A DNA stretch of 12,910 nt, taken from contig JBJMWX010000001.1 in the NCBI GenBank assembly GCA_045809925.1, positions 1 to 12,910 of the forward strand. The letters are read 5' to 3'. This DNA comes from CADDYX01 sp045809925 (GTDB taxonomy: Bacteria > Verrucomicrobiota > Verrucomicrobiia > Chthoniobacterales > UBA10450). This document shows, piece by piece, positions 1-6,269 of the stretch. How positions within the stretch are numbered: the first letter of the stretch is position 1; each line of letters starts with the position of its first letter. Below the pieces are notes generated by a model. The model was not told the DNA's origin. It was given only the letters and a program-made list of their open reading frames with translations, and searched no databases. The translations under genes and the position numbers were made by a program.

Positions 1-174
1 CCAGATCCTTACTACCAGTCCGGATACTATCAGGGTGGGCATAGCCGGCGCGGCGAGCGTGCGGTTGTGACCGATGCTACGCCGACGCCCAGGCCGACAT
101 CGTTCGATACTCACATCGAACCGACCGACCCGAGGGAGCTCGCTCCGACGGGTCCCGCGCCGACGCCGTTCTAA
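1..174 (+). CDS. 3' end of an unidentified gene with a Thr/Pro-rich C-terminus (partial)
   Basis: Frame 1 is open from the window edge to a TAA at 172-174 and encodes the last 57 residues of a protein. The start lies outside the window. The visible part begins with a Tyr/Gly/Gln-rich stretch (PDPYYQSGYYQGG), then a basic patch, then a Thr/Pro-rich segment (ATPTPRPTSF), and ends in APTPF. This looks like a disordered extracytoplasmic or linker-type tail, not a folded domain, and I do not recognise a family. The TAA shares three bases with the TAG of the convergent PEP-CTERM gene, which leaves no intergenic space. A similar Thr-Pro style of linker occurs in the secreted protein at 6367-6795, but this is low complexity and does not show homology. 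The call rests on the open frame and the neat end-to-end fit with its neighbour. Confidence 0.55.
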   Translation, partial: PDPYYQSGYYQGGHSRRGERAVVTDATPTPRPTSFDTHIEPTDPRELAPTGPAPTPF

Positions 175-2558
175 CGCTTGGCGACCGGCCGGCTGCGGCG
201 GCGGTGGCGCGTGATGCTGTGCGCGCCCAGGAGGAGCAAGCCGAGCAACCCAATCGCATACGTGCGCGGCTCCGGAACAGGAGCGAGTGGCACAACTTCA
301 AAATAGCCGGGGCTGCCGGTGACAGCGAACTCGGTCGCACCTGCCGCGAAACCGGTGAACTGAAAGAAGGCAAGATTCCCGCTCTGGTCGCTGTTAAAAA
401 TAAGGCGGTCCGTGGAGGCAGTGCCCTGGGTGTTCAAAACCCCGGTCCAGTTGTCGATCGTGATCGTGTTCGAGTTCGATATAAAACTGGCGAACGTCAG
501 CGTGCCGACAGTGCCGGTGCCGAAATCGATATGCGAACCGGTTGCGGTTAGCGTCAGCGCACCGACTCCGACTGTGCTCGTGGTGCCTTCGCTGAAATTT
601 CCTTTCGCAAATGTGCCGCCGACCAGTATCACGGCGGCCGTGTCCTTGAGCTGATCGCTGGCGCCGAGCAACAGCGTGCCGCCAGAGTTCACTGTTATTG
701 TGCTCGTCGTGCCCAGTGATGCACCCGCGCCACTCGCGGTCAACGTGCCCGCACTGATCAATGTCGCACCGGTAAATGTATTCGTGCCGGTCAGGGTTAG
801 ATTACCCGCGCCGCTTTTGATCAGTCCACCGGCGCCCCCGATCACACCACTTTGCGCGACATCTCCTGCTCCCGTGACTGTCAGCGTGAATCCCGCCGTC
901 GTCACTCCCCCGCTCAATGTCAGCGTGCCCGCATCCGATGCGATGATGCTGCTCGAAGCGAGAGTCACTCCGCCGCTCCAGGAGTTATTTCCGCTCACGT
1001 TTCGGAGCGCGCCGTCATTGGCAATTCCATTCCCATTTAGCGTCAATCCCTCCCCGCCGACTGCGATCCCGCCCTGCACCTGCAAGGCCGCACCGCCCGT
1101 CACTGTCGTCCCCGAGGCGGTGGTCCCGAGCGCGGCCGCGTTTTGAATGTTGAGCACACCGGCGCTGATCGATGTAGTTCCTGTGTAGGTATCCGCGCCA
1201 GTTAATGTCCATGTGCCGCTGCCGCTTTTCGTCAACGTCCCGCTCGTGGTTCCTATTATGCTCGCAATGCTGCCGTTTCCCGAGCCGGTCAGCGTCAAGC
1301 CAAAGGTCGCGCCCGTGATCGTTCCGGTATTCGTCAGATCCAACCTCCCACTGTCGGATGAAAGCGTCGTTGCCGCCGCGAGCGTCAGCAGACCGCCATA
1401 CGAGTTCGTTCCGCTCACATTGACGAGCGCGCCGGTCTGCCCTGCCGCGCCCACGCCCCTGATGTTCAGCGCTTCTGCTCCGACGGTAATCCCCCCTTGC
1501 AGCTGCAACGTCGCGCCGCTGGAAACGGTCGTGCCCGCTGCAACCGTTCCGAGCGCAGTCGCGTTTTGAATATTCAACACGCCGGCGCTGACCGTCGTCG
1601 CCCCGGTAAAGGTGTTTGCGCCGGACAGCGTCAGCGTTCCCGTGCCGGATTTTGCCAACGCGATCGTCCCTGCCCCGTTTTGCACGACACCGGAAAACAG
1701 AGTCGATGCGTTCGTTCCGCCGCTGGTGAGCGTGATTGAAGCTGCGGCGCCGCTGGTGACTGTACCGGCGCCGGCGAGCGAACCGATAGTTTCGCTGAAG
1801 CCGTTGAGATCATACGTCGCACCACTTGCCACTGTGACCGCGCTGGAGTCGGCGATCACATTGGCAGCGCCTTCCTTCAACGTGCCGACGTTAATGTTGG
1901 TTGCGCCTGTGTAGCTGTTCAGGCCAGAGAGGGTGAGAGTGCCTGTCCCGGTCTTCGTCAAGCCGCCGGTGCCGCTGATGATTCCGGTCGCGGTCGTGTT
2001 GGACCCGCCGGTGATCGTGAGCAGGAATCCGCCGTTCGCAATAGTGCCGCCGAAACTGAGATTGCCCGAAACTGCGTTCCAGCTTTGCGCTGCACCAAGG
2101 GCGATCGCGTTGTTGATCGTCTGGCCCGCCGTCCCGTTGTTGGCGATACCGCCGCCTTGAATGGTGAGCGTAAAATTGCCAGTCGAGGCGAGCGTGAATG
2201 CACCAGCGCCGCTGCTGAAAGCGAGAGAGTTGATGCTCCAGGCCGCATCCATGTCTGGCGTCAGGCGAGTCGAGCCGGCAAAGATAAGGGCGGCGGTTCC
2301 GTTATTGAGCGGCGCACTGGTCCAGTTAGCCGCGGTCGACCACGTGTTTTTTGTCGAGCTGCCACCGTTCCAGGTTTGCGCCTCGGCCGACGAGACGAGG
2401 GCGCAAAAAAACAGCGCTATGCCGATTGGCAGTAGCGCGATGCCAATCCAGCCTCGCAGTCGAACCCTCACGTACGCGCGCGTATGTAGCGGGCGGTGTG
2501 CCGGAAGCGCTCTAATTTTGATAATTTTAAGCACGGTTTTCCAGTAAAACCGTGACAT
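171..2558 (-). CDS. Autotransporter-associated beta-strand repeat protein with PEP-CTERM sorting tail
   Basis: This is a 795-residue secreted, surface-bound repeat protein. A basic N-terminus leads into a hydrophobic core (about 37-55) and a likely signal-peptidase site after SSAEA (60/61). Residues 61-750 are Gly/Thr/Ser/Ala-rich beta-repeat sequence. Four copies of the autotransporter-associated repeat pattern (K-x-G-x-G-x-LTLSG-x-N-T-Y/F-TGAT-x-I-x-x-G-x-L) have their Lys at about 202, 303, 444 and 581. The tail (761-795) is VPEP, a hydrophobic segment (767-778) and an Arg-rich end, the classic PEP-CTERM arrangement recognised by exosortases. No C-terminal translocator barrel is present, so despite the repeat name it is not a type V autotransporter. 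ATG 2558 has GAAGGG nine bases upstream. GTG 2471 would give a shorter signal peptide but lacks a ribosome site. Codons 3-9 form a perfect hairpin in the mRNA. Ligand and role are unknown; adhesion or a biofilm matrix role is inference. Confidence 0.9.
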   Translation of the reverse strand: MSRFYWKTVLKIIKIRALPAHRPLHTRAYVRVRLRGWIGIALLPIGIALFFCALVSSAEAQTWNGGSSTKNTWSTAANWTSAPLNNGTAALIFAGSTRLTPDMDAAWSINSLAFSSGAGAFTLASTGNFTLTIQGGGIANNGTAGQTINNAIALGAAQSWNAVSGNLSFGGTIANGGFLLTITGGSNTTATGIISGTGGLTKTGTGTLTLSGLNSYTGATNINVGTLKEGAANVIADSSAVTVASGATYDLNGFSETIGSLAGAGTVTSGAAASITLTSGGTNASTLFSGVVQNGAGTIALAKSGTGTLTLSGANTFTGATTVSAGVLNIQNATALGTVAAGTTVSSGATLQLQGGITVGAEALNIRGVGAAGQTGALVNVSGTNSYGGLLTLAAATTLSSDSGRLDLTNTGTITGATFGLTLTGSGNGSIASIIGTTSGTLTKSGSGTWTLTGADTYTGTTSISAGVLNIQNAAALGTTASGTTVTGGAALQVQGGIAVGGEGLTLNGNGIANDGALRNVSGNNSWSGGVTLASSSIIASDAGTLTLSGGVTTAGFTLTVTGAGDVAQSGVIGGAGGLIKSGAGNLTLTGTNTFTGATLISAGTLTASGAGASLGTTSTITVNSGGTLLLGASDQLKDTAAVILVGGTFAKGNFSEGTTSTVGVGALTLTATGSHIDFGTGTVGTLTFASFISNSNTITIDNWTGVLNTQGTASTDRLIFNSDQSGNLAFFQFTGFAAGATEFAVTGSPGYFEVVPLAPVPEPRTYAIGLLGLLLLGAHSITRHRRRSRPVAKR
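828..1670 (-). repeat. Long internal duplication in the beta-strand repeat gene (two units of about 140 residues)
   Basis: Residues 297-439 and 440-577 of the PEP-CTERM protein align along their length. Each unit opens with the Lys-x-Gly repeat, continues with SAGVLNIQNA(T/A)ALGT, LQ(L/V)QGGI(T/A)VG and VSG(T/N)NS, and closes with an LT(L/V)TG element before the next unit. The duplication is also visible in the DNA: the stretch beginning GCGTTTTGAAT near 1139 recurs near 1561 with scattered substitutions. Further, shorter copies precede it (about 1671-1973) and follow it (below 828). This is divergent tandem repetition within a coding sequence, not a mobile element. Confidence 0.8.
2532..2554. 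repeat. Perfect 9-bp inverted repeat at the start of the PEP-CTERM gene
   Basis: CACGGTTTT (2532-2540) and AAAACCGTG (2546-2554) are exact inverted copies separated by the five bases CCAGT. In the mRNA of the minus-strand gene the hairpin begins one base after the ATG (2556-2558) and covers codons 3-9. It could lower translation or bind a regulator. There is no U-tract beside it, so it is not an intrinsic terminator. Function is inference. Confidence 0.6.
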
Positions 2559-2987
2559 CCGACCGCGCCCTTCGAACGGCGCGCGCTAACCGCCCGAGTG
2601 CCGCGTCGGGAGGCGTTTAATGTGGCTGCTATTTCGGCACCGCGGCGCCTTCAAAAATTCGTGCTGCTGCGGTCGAATCGCGGACTGAGATCCGCAAGAA
2701 CGAGTCTGATGACGGTCACGGCGAGCCAACGCCGACCGTTGCGACTTAGTAGGGCTGCGAGATCAGGATGCGGCGGCAACGCATCCGCAAAAGCTGCCGG
2801 CCACAGGCGATCTCCACTGCCGAAGAAAGCCAGAACCGGAGCGCGCGCGATATTTGTCCGACTGCCATGCGGCTACAGTAAGCAGCCGGTGTGCCGTCCG
2901 TCGGCAGTCACGCAGGCACTCCATCCAGCGGCCATATACGACCGCGCATCTGTGACTCGGCTCGGTGTCATCGACCGCCGCTGCCGG
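2559..2987. other. Gene-poor stretch of about 430 bases with no convincing gene
   Basis: This lies between the start of the PEP-CTERM gene and the stop of the aldo/keto reductase gene. It should hold the promoter of the PEP-CTERM gene and the transcript end of the reductase cluster. I found no clear -35/-10 pair, no tRNA-like fold and no strong terminator. A plus-strand frame from 2598 runs through it into the reductase gene but has an Arg-rich, unstructured composition. A minus-strand frame (2651-2872) reads more protein-like, with stretches such as LAFFGSGDRLWPAAF, but has no ATG or GTG before its upstream stop and could be a gene remnant. Neither is called as a gene. Confidence 0.5.
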
Positions 2988-3965
2988 TCAGATACCCGCT
3001 ATCGCGTGCGGCTGATACGCCTCTTCCAGAGCCGCGATCTCTTCGGCGCTCAACGAGACGTTCAGGGCCGCGACGGCATCTTCAATGTGCCGCGGTTTTG
3101 ACGCGCCGACGATCGGCGCCACCACTGCTGGTTTGTGCATCAGCCAGGCGAGCGCGATCTGCGCCGGCGGTAAATCCCGCGCTTTCGCAACTTCTTCGAC
3201 GCGTCGCACCACCTCCGCGTCGGCATCGCTAACCTGCTCGCCGTAGAGTTGTTTGCCATAGGTGTCGTGTTTCGCGCGCGGCGTCGTTTCCGGTCTGCGT
3301 CCTGCCAGCCAACCTCGCGCGAGCGGGCTCCACGGGATCACGCCGATGCCTTCCTCGAGACAAAGCGGAATCATCTCCCGCTCCTCTTCGCGATAGAGAA
3401 GGTTGTAATGATTTTGCATCGTGACGAAACGCGTCCACCCGTGCGCATCGGCCGCGGCGAGCATCTTCGCGAACTGCCAGGCGAACATTGACGACGCCCC
3501 GAGATAGCGCGCCTTCCCCGCCTTCACGACGTCGTGCAATGCCTCGAGCGTTTCTTCGATCGGTGTCTGTGCGTCGAACCGATGAATTTGGTAGAGGTCG
3601 ACGTAATCGGTTCCGAGCCGACGCAGGCTGTCGTCGATCGCGTGCATGATATGTTTGCGCGACAGCCCGCGTTGGTTCGGATCGTCGCCCATCGGGTAGA
3701 ACACTTTCGTCGCCACGACGAGTCGATCGCGCCCCGGCCCGAAATCCTTCAGCGCACGGCCGAGCACTTCTTCGCTTCGGCCTGACGAATACATGTTCGC
3801 GGTGTCGAAAAAATTAATACCTGCTTCGAGCGCCTGCCGGATGAGCGGGCGGCTCTGCTCTTCATCGAGCACCCATTCGCGCCATTTGCTCGAGCCATAC
3901 GTCATCGTGCCGAGGCAAATGCGAGAGACCTGCAGGCCGGTGCGGCCGAGCCTGGCGAATTGCAT
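2988..3965 (-). CDS. Aldo/keto reductase (NADPH-dependent oxidoreductase, YajO/Tas-like)
   Basis: This 325-residue cytoplasmic protein is full length for the aldo/keto reductase superfamily, a TIM barrel that reduces aldehydes or ketones with NADPH. It opens with the family start MQFARLGRTGLQVSRICLGT. The catalytic tetrad is visible: Asp54 and Tyr59 in FFDTANMYSSGRSE, Lys87 in VVATKVFYPMG, and His128 in DLYQIHRFD. The cofactor-binding C-terminal region is seen in GVIPWSPLARGWLAG and the PIVGASKPRHIEDA segment. The order of motifs is closest to the YajO/Tas-type bacterial enzymes; the natural substrate cannot be told. The open frame extends 47 codons further upstream (to 4106), but that extension is Arg/Cys-rich and overlaps the zinc-ribbon gene, and the family N-terminus begins at ATG 3965. 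The gene starts nine bases after the zinc-ribbon gene's stop, suggesting co-transcription. Confidence 0.95.
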   Translation of the reverse strand: MQFARLGRTGLQVSRICLGTMTYGSSKWREWVLDEEQSRPLIRQALEAGINFFDTANMYSSGRSEEVLGRALKDFGPGRDRLVVATKVFYPMGDDPNQRGLSRKHIMHAIDDSLRRLGTDYVDLYQIHRFDAQTPIEETLEALHDVVKAGKARYLGASSMFAWQFAKMLAAADAHGWTRFVTMQNHYNLLYREEEREMIPLCLEEGIGVIPWSPLARGWLAGRRPETTPRAKHDTYGKQLYGEQVSDADAEVVRRVEEVAKARDLPPAQIALAWLMHKPAVVAPIVGASKPRHIEDAVAALNVSLSAEEIAALEEAYQPHAIAGI

Positions 3966-3975
3966 TTTCGACCGC

Positions 3976-4161
3976 CTAGCGGCGCAGACGCGCGTCTGCG
4001 TGCATCTCCTGCGGCTTGATCGGTGCAACCACGCGCTTGTCACGAGCAGGTCGCATTTCGACTGGTGGCGACATGCGGCATTCCTCGCACCAATGCCTCT
4101 GCGCACTGGGCAAGCGTTTCCGTGCGCCGCAGTGGTCGCAGACGAATACTTCCTTACGCAC
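3976..4161 (-). CDS. Small zinc-ribbon-like protein with two CxxC pairs
   Basis: This frame encodes about 61 residues if started at GTG 4161, where an AGGA lies eight bases upstream. A TTG at 4197 would add 12 residues. The mature start would read MRKEVFVCDHCGARKRLP. It carries two CxxC pairs, CDHC and CEEC, about 15 residues apart with a Trp just before the second pair. This is the spacing of a structural zinc ribbon. The C-terminal half is basic and probably disordered. It lies between the HNH gene (63 bases upstream with this start) and the aldo/keto reductase gene (nine bases downstream), on the same strand, which supports its being a real gene in the cluster. Function is unknown; nucleic-acid or protein binding is only a guess from the fold. 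The chance that it is a spurious frame remains. Confidence 0.5.
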   Translation of the reverse strand: MRKEVFVCDHCGARKRLPSAQRHWCEECRMSPPVEMRPARDKRVVAPIKPQEMHADARLRR

Positions 4162-4224
4162 GCTCACGTTCCTGAATCGAATCGCGTCCCGCGGCAAGCG
4201 TTCTTTCTCGCAAAGCTAATTTAA

Positions 4225-4686
4225 TCAGTCCTCGACGCTGAGCGTCCGCGGCGTGAGGTGCACCATGCCGACGTGAATGACGAACGCCGAAATCCAGTCC
4301 TCCCGCATCTCCTGTTGCGCCTGCGCGAGCGTCATTTCGCCGGCTGCGATCATCTTGAGAAATCGACCCGTCAGGAATTCTTTGCGGGCCGCGTTGTAGG
4401 GATGCGCGTCGATTTTCTGCGGCCACAGATTTTTCACCGCGTCAGCTCCACCGAGTTCCTTCGGGATCAGATGGTCGATGACGTACTTCGCGCGGCGTTC
4501 CGGCGAGATGCGGTAACGTTTGTATACCTTCATCCGCATGGCTTCAGTCACACCGCGCCTCTCCGTCGGCTTGCGCGCAACGAGGCCCGGGGTCAGCTGC
4601 GGGTCGGGCAGGAGCGAGTCGAACGCCGCTGCCGTCGACACACAGAGAACCGCGATGGCGACGATGCCAGCGAGCGATCTTCTCAG
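4225..4686 (-). CDS. Secreted HNH-type nuclease domain protein, probable CTG start
   Basis: The core reads VIDHLIPKELGGADAVKNLWPQ in two parts: the Asp-His pair (D71, H72), a Gly-Gly turn and NLWPQ (N86-Q90). This is the signature of a family of small HNH endonuclease-like proteins that are often exported. With the nearest standard start (GTG 4641) the protein has 138 residues and only a stub of a leader. Fifteen more codons upstream remain open and encode RRSLAGIVAIAVLCVSTAAA, a complete signal peptide with cleavage near Ala21/Phe22. The only plausible initiator for it is CTG at 4684-4686, which overlaps the csbD-like TGA as CTGA and has AGAAGG ten bases upstream. I therefore prefer a 153-residue protein. 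It probably acts in the periplasm or outside the cell on DNA. Metal-binding and catalytic residues beyond the visible core are not assigned with confidence. Confidence 0.75.
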   Translation of the reverse strand: MRRSLAGIVAIAVLCVSTAAAFDSLLPDPQLTPGLVARKPTERRGVTEAMRMKVYKRYRISPERRAKYVIDHLIPKELGGADAVKNLWPQKIDAHPYNAARKEFLTGRFLKMIAAGEMTLAQAQQEMREDWISAFVIHVGMVHLTPRTLSVED

Positions 4687-4862
4687 GCCCCGAACACCTT
4701 CTTCACTTCGCCGACTTTCTCCTGCACCTTGCCGCCGACCTTGCGCGCGGTACCCCGGTCCTCCGTCCGCGGATTGCCGGTCGCGCGACCGACCTTTTCT
4801 TGCGCACTGCCTGCCGCCTGATTCAGCTTACCCTTCGCTTTGTCCTTCGTGCTCGACTTCAT
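4683..4862 (-). CDS. CsbD-family stress-response protein
   Basis: This 59-residue, Lys/Gly/Ala/Glu-rich protein starts MKSSTKDKAKGKLNQAAGSA and continues with QEKVGRATGNP, an RTEDRGTARKVGGK segment and QEKVGEVKK. That is the usual size and two-part helical pattern of the CsbD/YjbJ family. Members are small cytoplasmic proteins induced by general stress in several bacteria; their biochemical role is not established. ATG 4862 gives the standard family N-terminus. In-frame ATGs at 4904 and 4901 would add 13-14 non-family residues, and the longer open frame up to 5165 would overlap the FecR-like gene on the other strand. The TGA (4683-4685) overlaps the predicted CTG start of the HNH gene. The 5' end faces, and may overlap, the divergent lipoprotein gene, so the two could share control sequences. 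Confidence 0.85.
   Translation of the reverse strand: MKSSTKDKAKGKLNQAAGSAQEKVGRATGNPRTEDRGTARKVGGKVQEKVGEVKKVFGA
4697..4702 (-). promoter_or_regulatory. Ribosome binding site AGAAGG for the CTG start of the HNH gene
   Basis: On the minus strand AGAAGG ends ten bases before CTG 4686, inside the end of the csbD-like gene. A good Shine-Dalgarno match at a workable distance, together with the CTGA stop/start overlap, supports translational coupling and decides the upstream start over GTG 4641. Confidence 0.4.
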
Positions 4863-5589
4863 ACTTGTAATTCGGAGCACTTGGCTGCGTTGCGCCTGCA
4901 TCATTTTGATTTGCTCGCTCCTGGGCAGCTGCTTCGAGCCGCCACGCGTGCACGTCCTCGCCGAGGTGCTGGCCATGAGCGAGGAACCGTCACCGGATTC
5001 CGACATGTCGCCGTCGACGCAGGTTGTGCAATCGCTCTCCGAGACGCGGCTGCGCGAAGGGGAGCTGTTCGAAGTTCCAAACGGAAAGAGCGCAGCGTTG
5101 TCGCTCGTCCCCGGAATCTTCGCGGTTGCGCACAGCGCGGCGGAACTGCAGTGCGATCGCCTCATCGTGGCGAAGGACGGGAACGAAACCGGCAGCGATG
5201 CAATGAAGTCGCGCGACGTTTCGGTCCAGCTTCGCCGCGGTCAGATGAGCTTCTGGATCGGATCTGAAACCGGCGCGCCATCGCAACTCGAGGTGATTGC
5301 TGGAAACACGAGAGTCGTAGCAGGGGTCGGCGCCCTGTTTCATATCACCCGCCACGATGACCGTGTGAGCGTGGCCTGCGTACGCGGCAGCGTAGACGTA
5401 GGCACCGGCGCCGCACAAATCCAGGTACCACGCGGACAGTATTGGTTGAGTGGTCGAGCAGAGCCGCAGGCCGCGGGCGCCGACTCTGATGCGCAGCAGG
5501 CAATCGAACGGGCCGCGGCTGACGAGCGTACACTCCTGCGGCTGGTTGATGCCAAGCGTTCTGCAACTCCGGCGTGGCGAAGCCCTTAG
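4840..5589 (+). CDS. FecR-like domain lipoprotein
   Basis: This protein of up to 249 residues has a hydrophobic N-terminal segment (CACIILICSLLGSC) ending in a lipobox-like LGSC with Cys31 as the probable lipidated residue. Residues of about 75-205 resemble a FecR-type beta domain. Characteristic elements are LREGELFEVPNGK, VQLRRGQMSFWIGS, NTRVVAGVGALFHITR and VRGSVDVGTG followed by QVPRGQYW. There is no N-terminal anti-sigma domain and no neighbouring sigma-factor gene, so it is not a classic FecR regulator; it looks like an envelope-anchored FecR-fold protein. The start is uncertain. TTG 4840 and GTG 4849 lack ribosome sites and overlap the divergent csbD-like gene. CTG 4885, with GGAG at 4874-4877, would give a compact leader (MRCACIILIC) and no overlap. 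A secreted protein follows 36 bases downstream, probably in the same transcript. Confidence 0.75.
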   Translation: MSFVLDFILVIRSTWLRCACIILICSLLGSCFEPPRVHVLAEVLAMSEEPSPDSDMSPSTQVVQSLSETRLREGELFEVPNGKSAALSLVPGIFAVAHSAAELQCDRLIVAKDGNETGSDAMKSRDVSVQLRRGQMSFWIGSETGAPSQLEVIAGNTRVVAGVGALFHITRHDDRVSVACVRGSVDVGTGAAQIQVPRGQYWLSGRAEPQAAGADSDAQQAIERAAADERTLLRLVDAKRSATPAWRSP

Positions 5590-5625
5590 CCCGCGTTTGG
5601 CTCGGAAATCGCTCTATGCCGATGC

Positions 5626-6240
5626 ATGCCTTCTCCAATTGGCACTCGTACCCGTATTGTGCAGTTCGTCTGCGCAGCCGCAGTTATGCTCGCGCCGTTT
5701 CACCTCAGCACGCGCGTTGTAGCTTCACCGGTTGATGAAATTTGCCGCGCCGTCGTTGTGGCCGGCGAGACGGATGCAGCATCAGCTTCGACACCCCAAT
5801 TTCTCCGCGCATTCCGTGCCGTCATTTCGGGGGCGAGTCGCGGCTCAGCCGCTCAATACGTCGCGGCAGCTGTCCACCTGCGGCCGAACCTTGCGGCTGA
5901 AATTACTTCGATTGCGCTCTCCACTCTCCTCGAAGCGGACAAGACCCTTACAGCGGGAGACGTCCACCTCGTCGCTGCGATCACACAAGCAGGCAAAAGG
6001 GCGGCGTCTGGCATCGCGGCAAGCACGACGGCAGCTCCGCGCACCCCGCACGCCGACGGCCGGGATCGGTTTGGCCGACTGAACGGAGAAGCCGTCGCGG
6101 ACAGCCGCGATCTGCCCACTGCTCGTGCGGAATCTATGACGTGGGGCTTCGTCGTGGCGAACCTGCAGCAACGGCTCCGCCATCGCGATCGCGACGATGT
6201 GCGTTCCCCGGAAAAGAAGCCTCACGATTACGCAGATTGA
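5626..6240 (+). CDS. Secreted protein of unknown function, helical
   Basis: This 204-residue protein is not recognised. Its N-terminus (TRTRIVQFVCAAAVMLAPF, then HLSTRVVAS) is a typical signal peptide with cleavage likely near residue 34. Residues of about 35-130 are Ala-rich and predicted helical, with an apparent helical-repeat rhythm (AAQYVAAAVHLRPNLAAEI, then LSTLLEADKTLTAGDVHLV). The C-terminal 70 residues are rich in Arg, Asp and Pro and look disordered. ATG 5626 is chosen because it yields the signal peptide; another ATG at 5616 is in a different frame. There is no strong ribosome site, so it may rely on coupling to the FecR-like lipoprotein gene 36 bases upstream. The pairing suggests a joint envelope role, which is inference. 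Coding status is supported by the signal peptide and position only. Confidence 0.6.
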   Translation: MPSPIGTRTRIVQFVCAAAVMLAPFHLSTRVVASPVDEICRAVVVAGETDAASASTPQFLRAFRAVISGASRGSAAQYVAAAVHLRPNLAAEITSIALSTLLEADKTLTAGDVHLVAAITQAGKRAASGIAASTTAAPRTPHADGRDRFGRLNGEAVADSRDLPTARAESMTWGFVVANLQQRLRHRDRDDVRSPEKKPHDYAD

Positions 6241-6269
6241 CGCCGGCCGACGACCGTCAAGACTGCGGT

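Noticed and set aside
412..1569. Several plus-strand open frames (412-654, 676-1146, 1213-1569) rich in Pro and Val
   Set aside because: They are antisense to the Gly/Thr-rich repeat gene; the Pro/Val composition is the complement of Gly/Thr codons, and there are no leaders or domains.
171..2558. Regular repeats considered as a CRISPR array
   Set aside because: The repeats are divergent, over 100 codons apart and lie in one continuous reading frame with a signal peptide and PEP-CTERM tail.
2598..3101. Plus-strand open frame of 167 codons in the gene-poor stretch
   Set aside because: It overlaps the end of the aldo/keto reductase gene by 114 bases, is Arg/Ala-rich without domains, and lacks a ribosome site.
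3966..4106. 47-codon N-terminal extension of the aldo/keto reductase
   Set aside because: It overlaps the zinc-ribbon frame and shows no family similarity; the family start is at 3965.
4863..5165. N-terminal extension of the CsbD-like frame
   Set aside because: The family N-terminus starts at ATG 4862; the extension is Ser/Thr/Cys-rich and antisense to the FecR-like lipoprotein gene.
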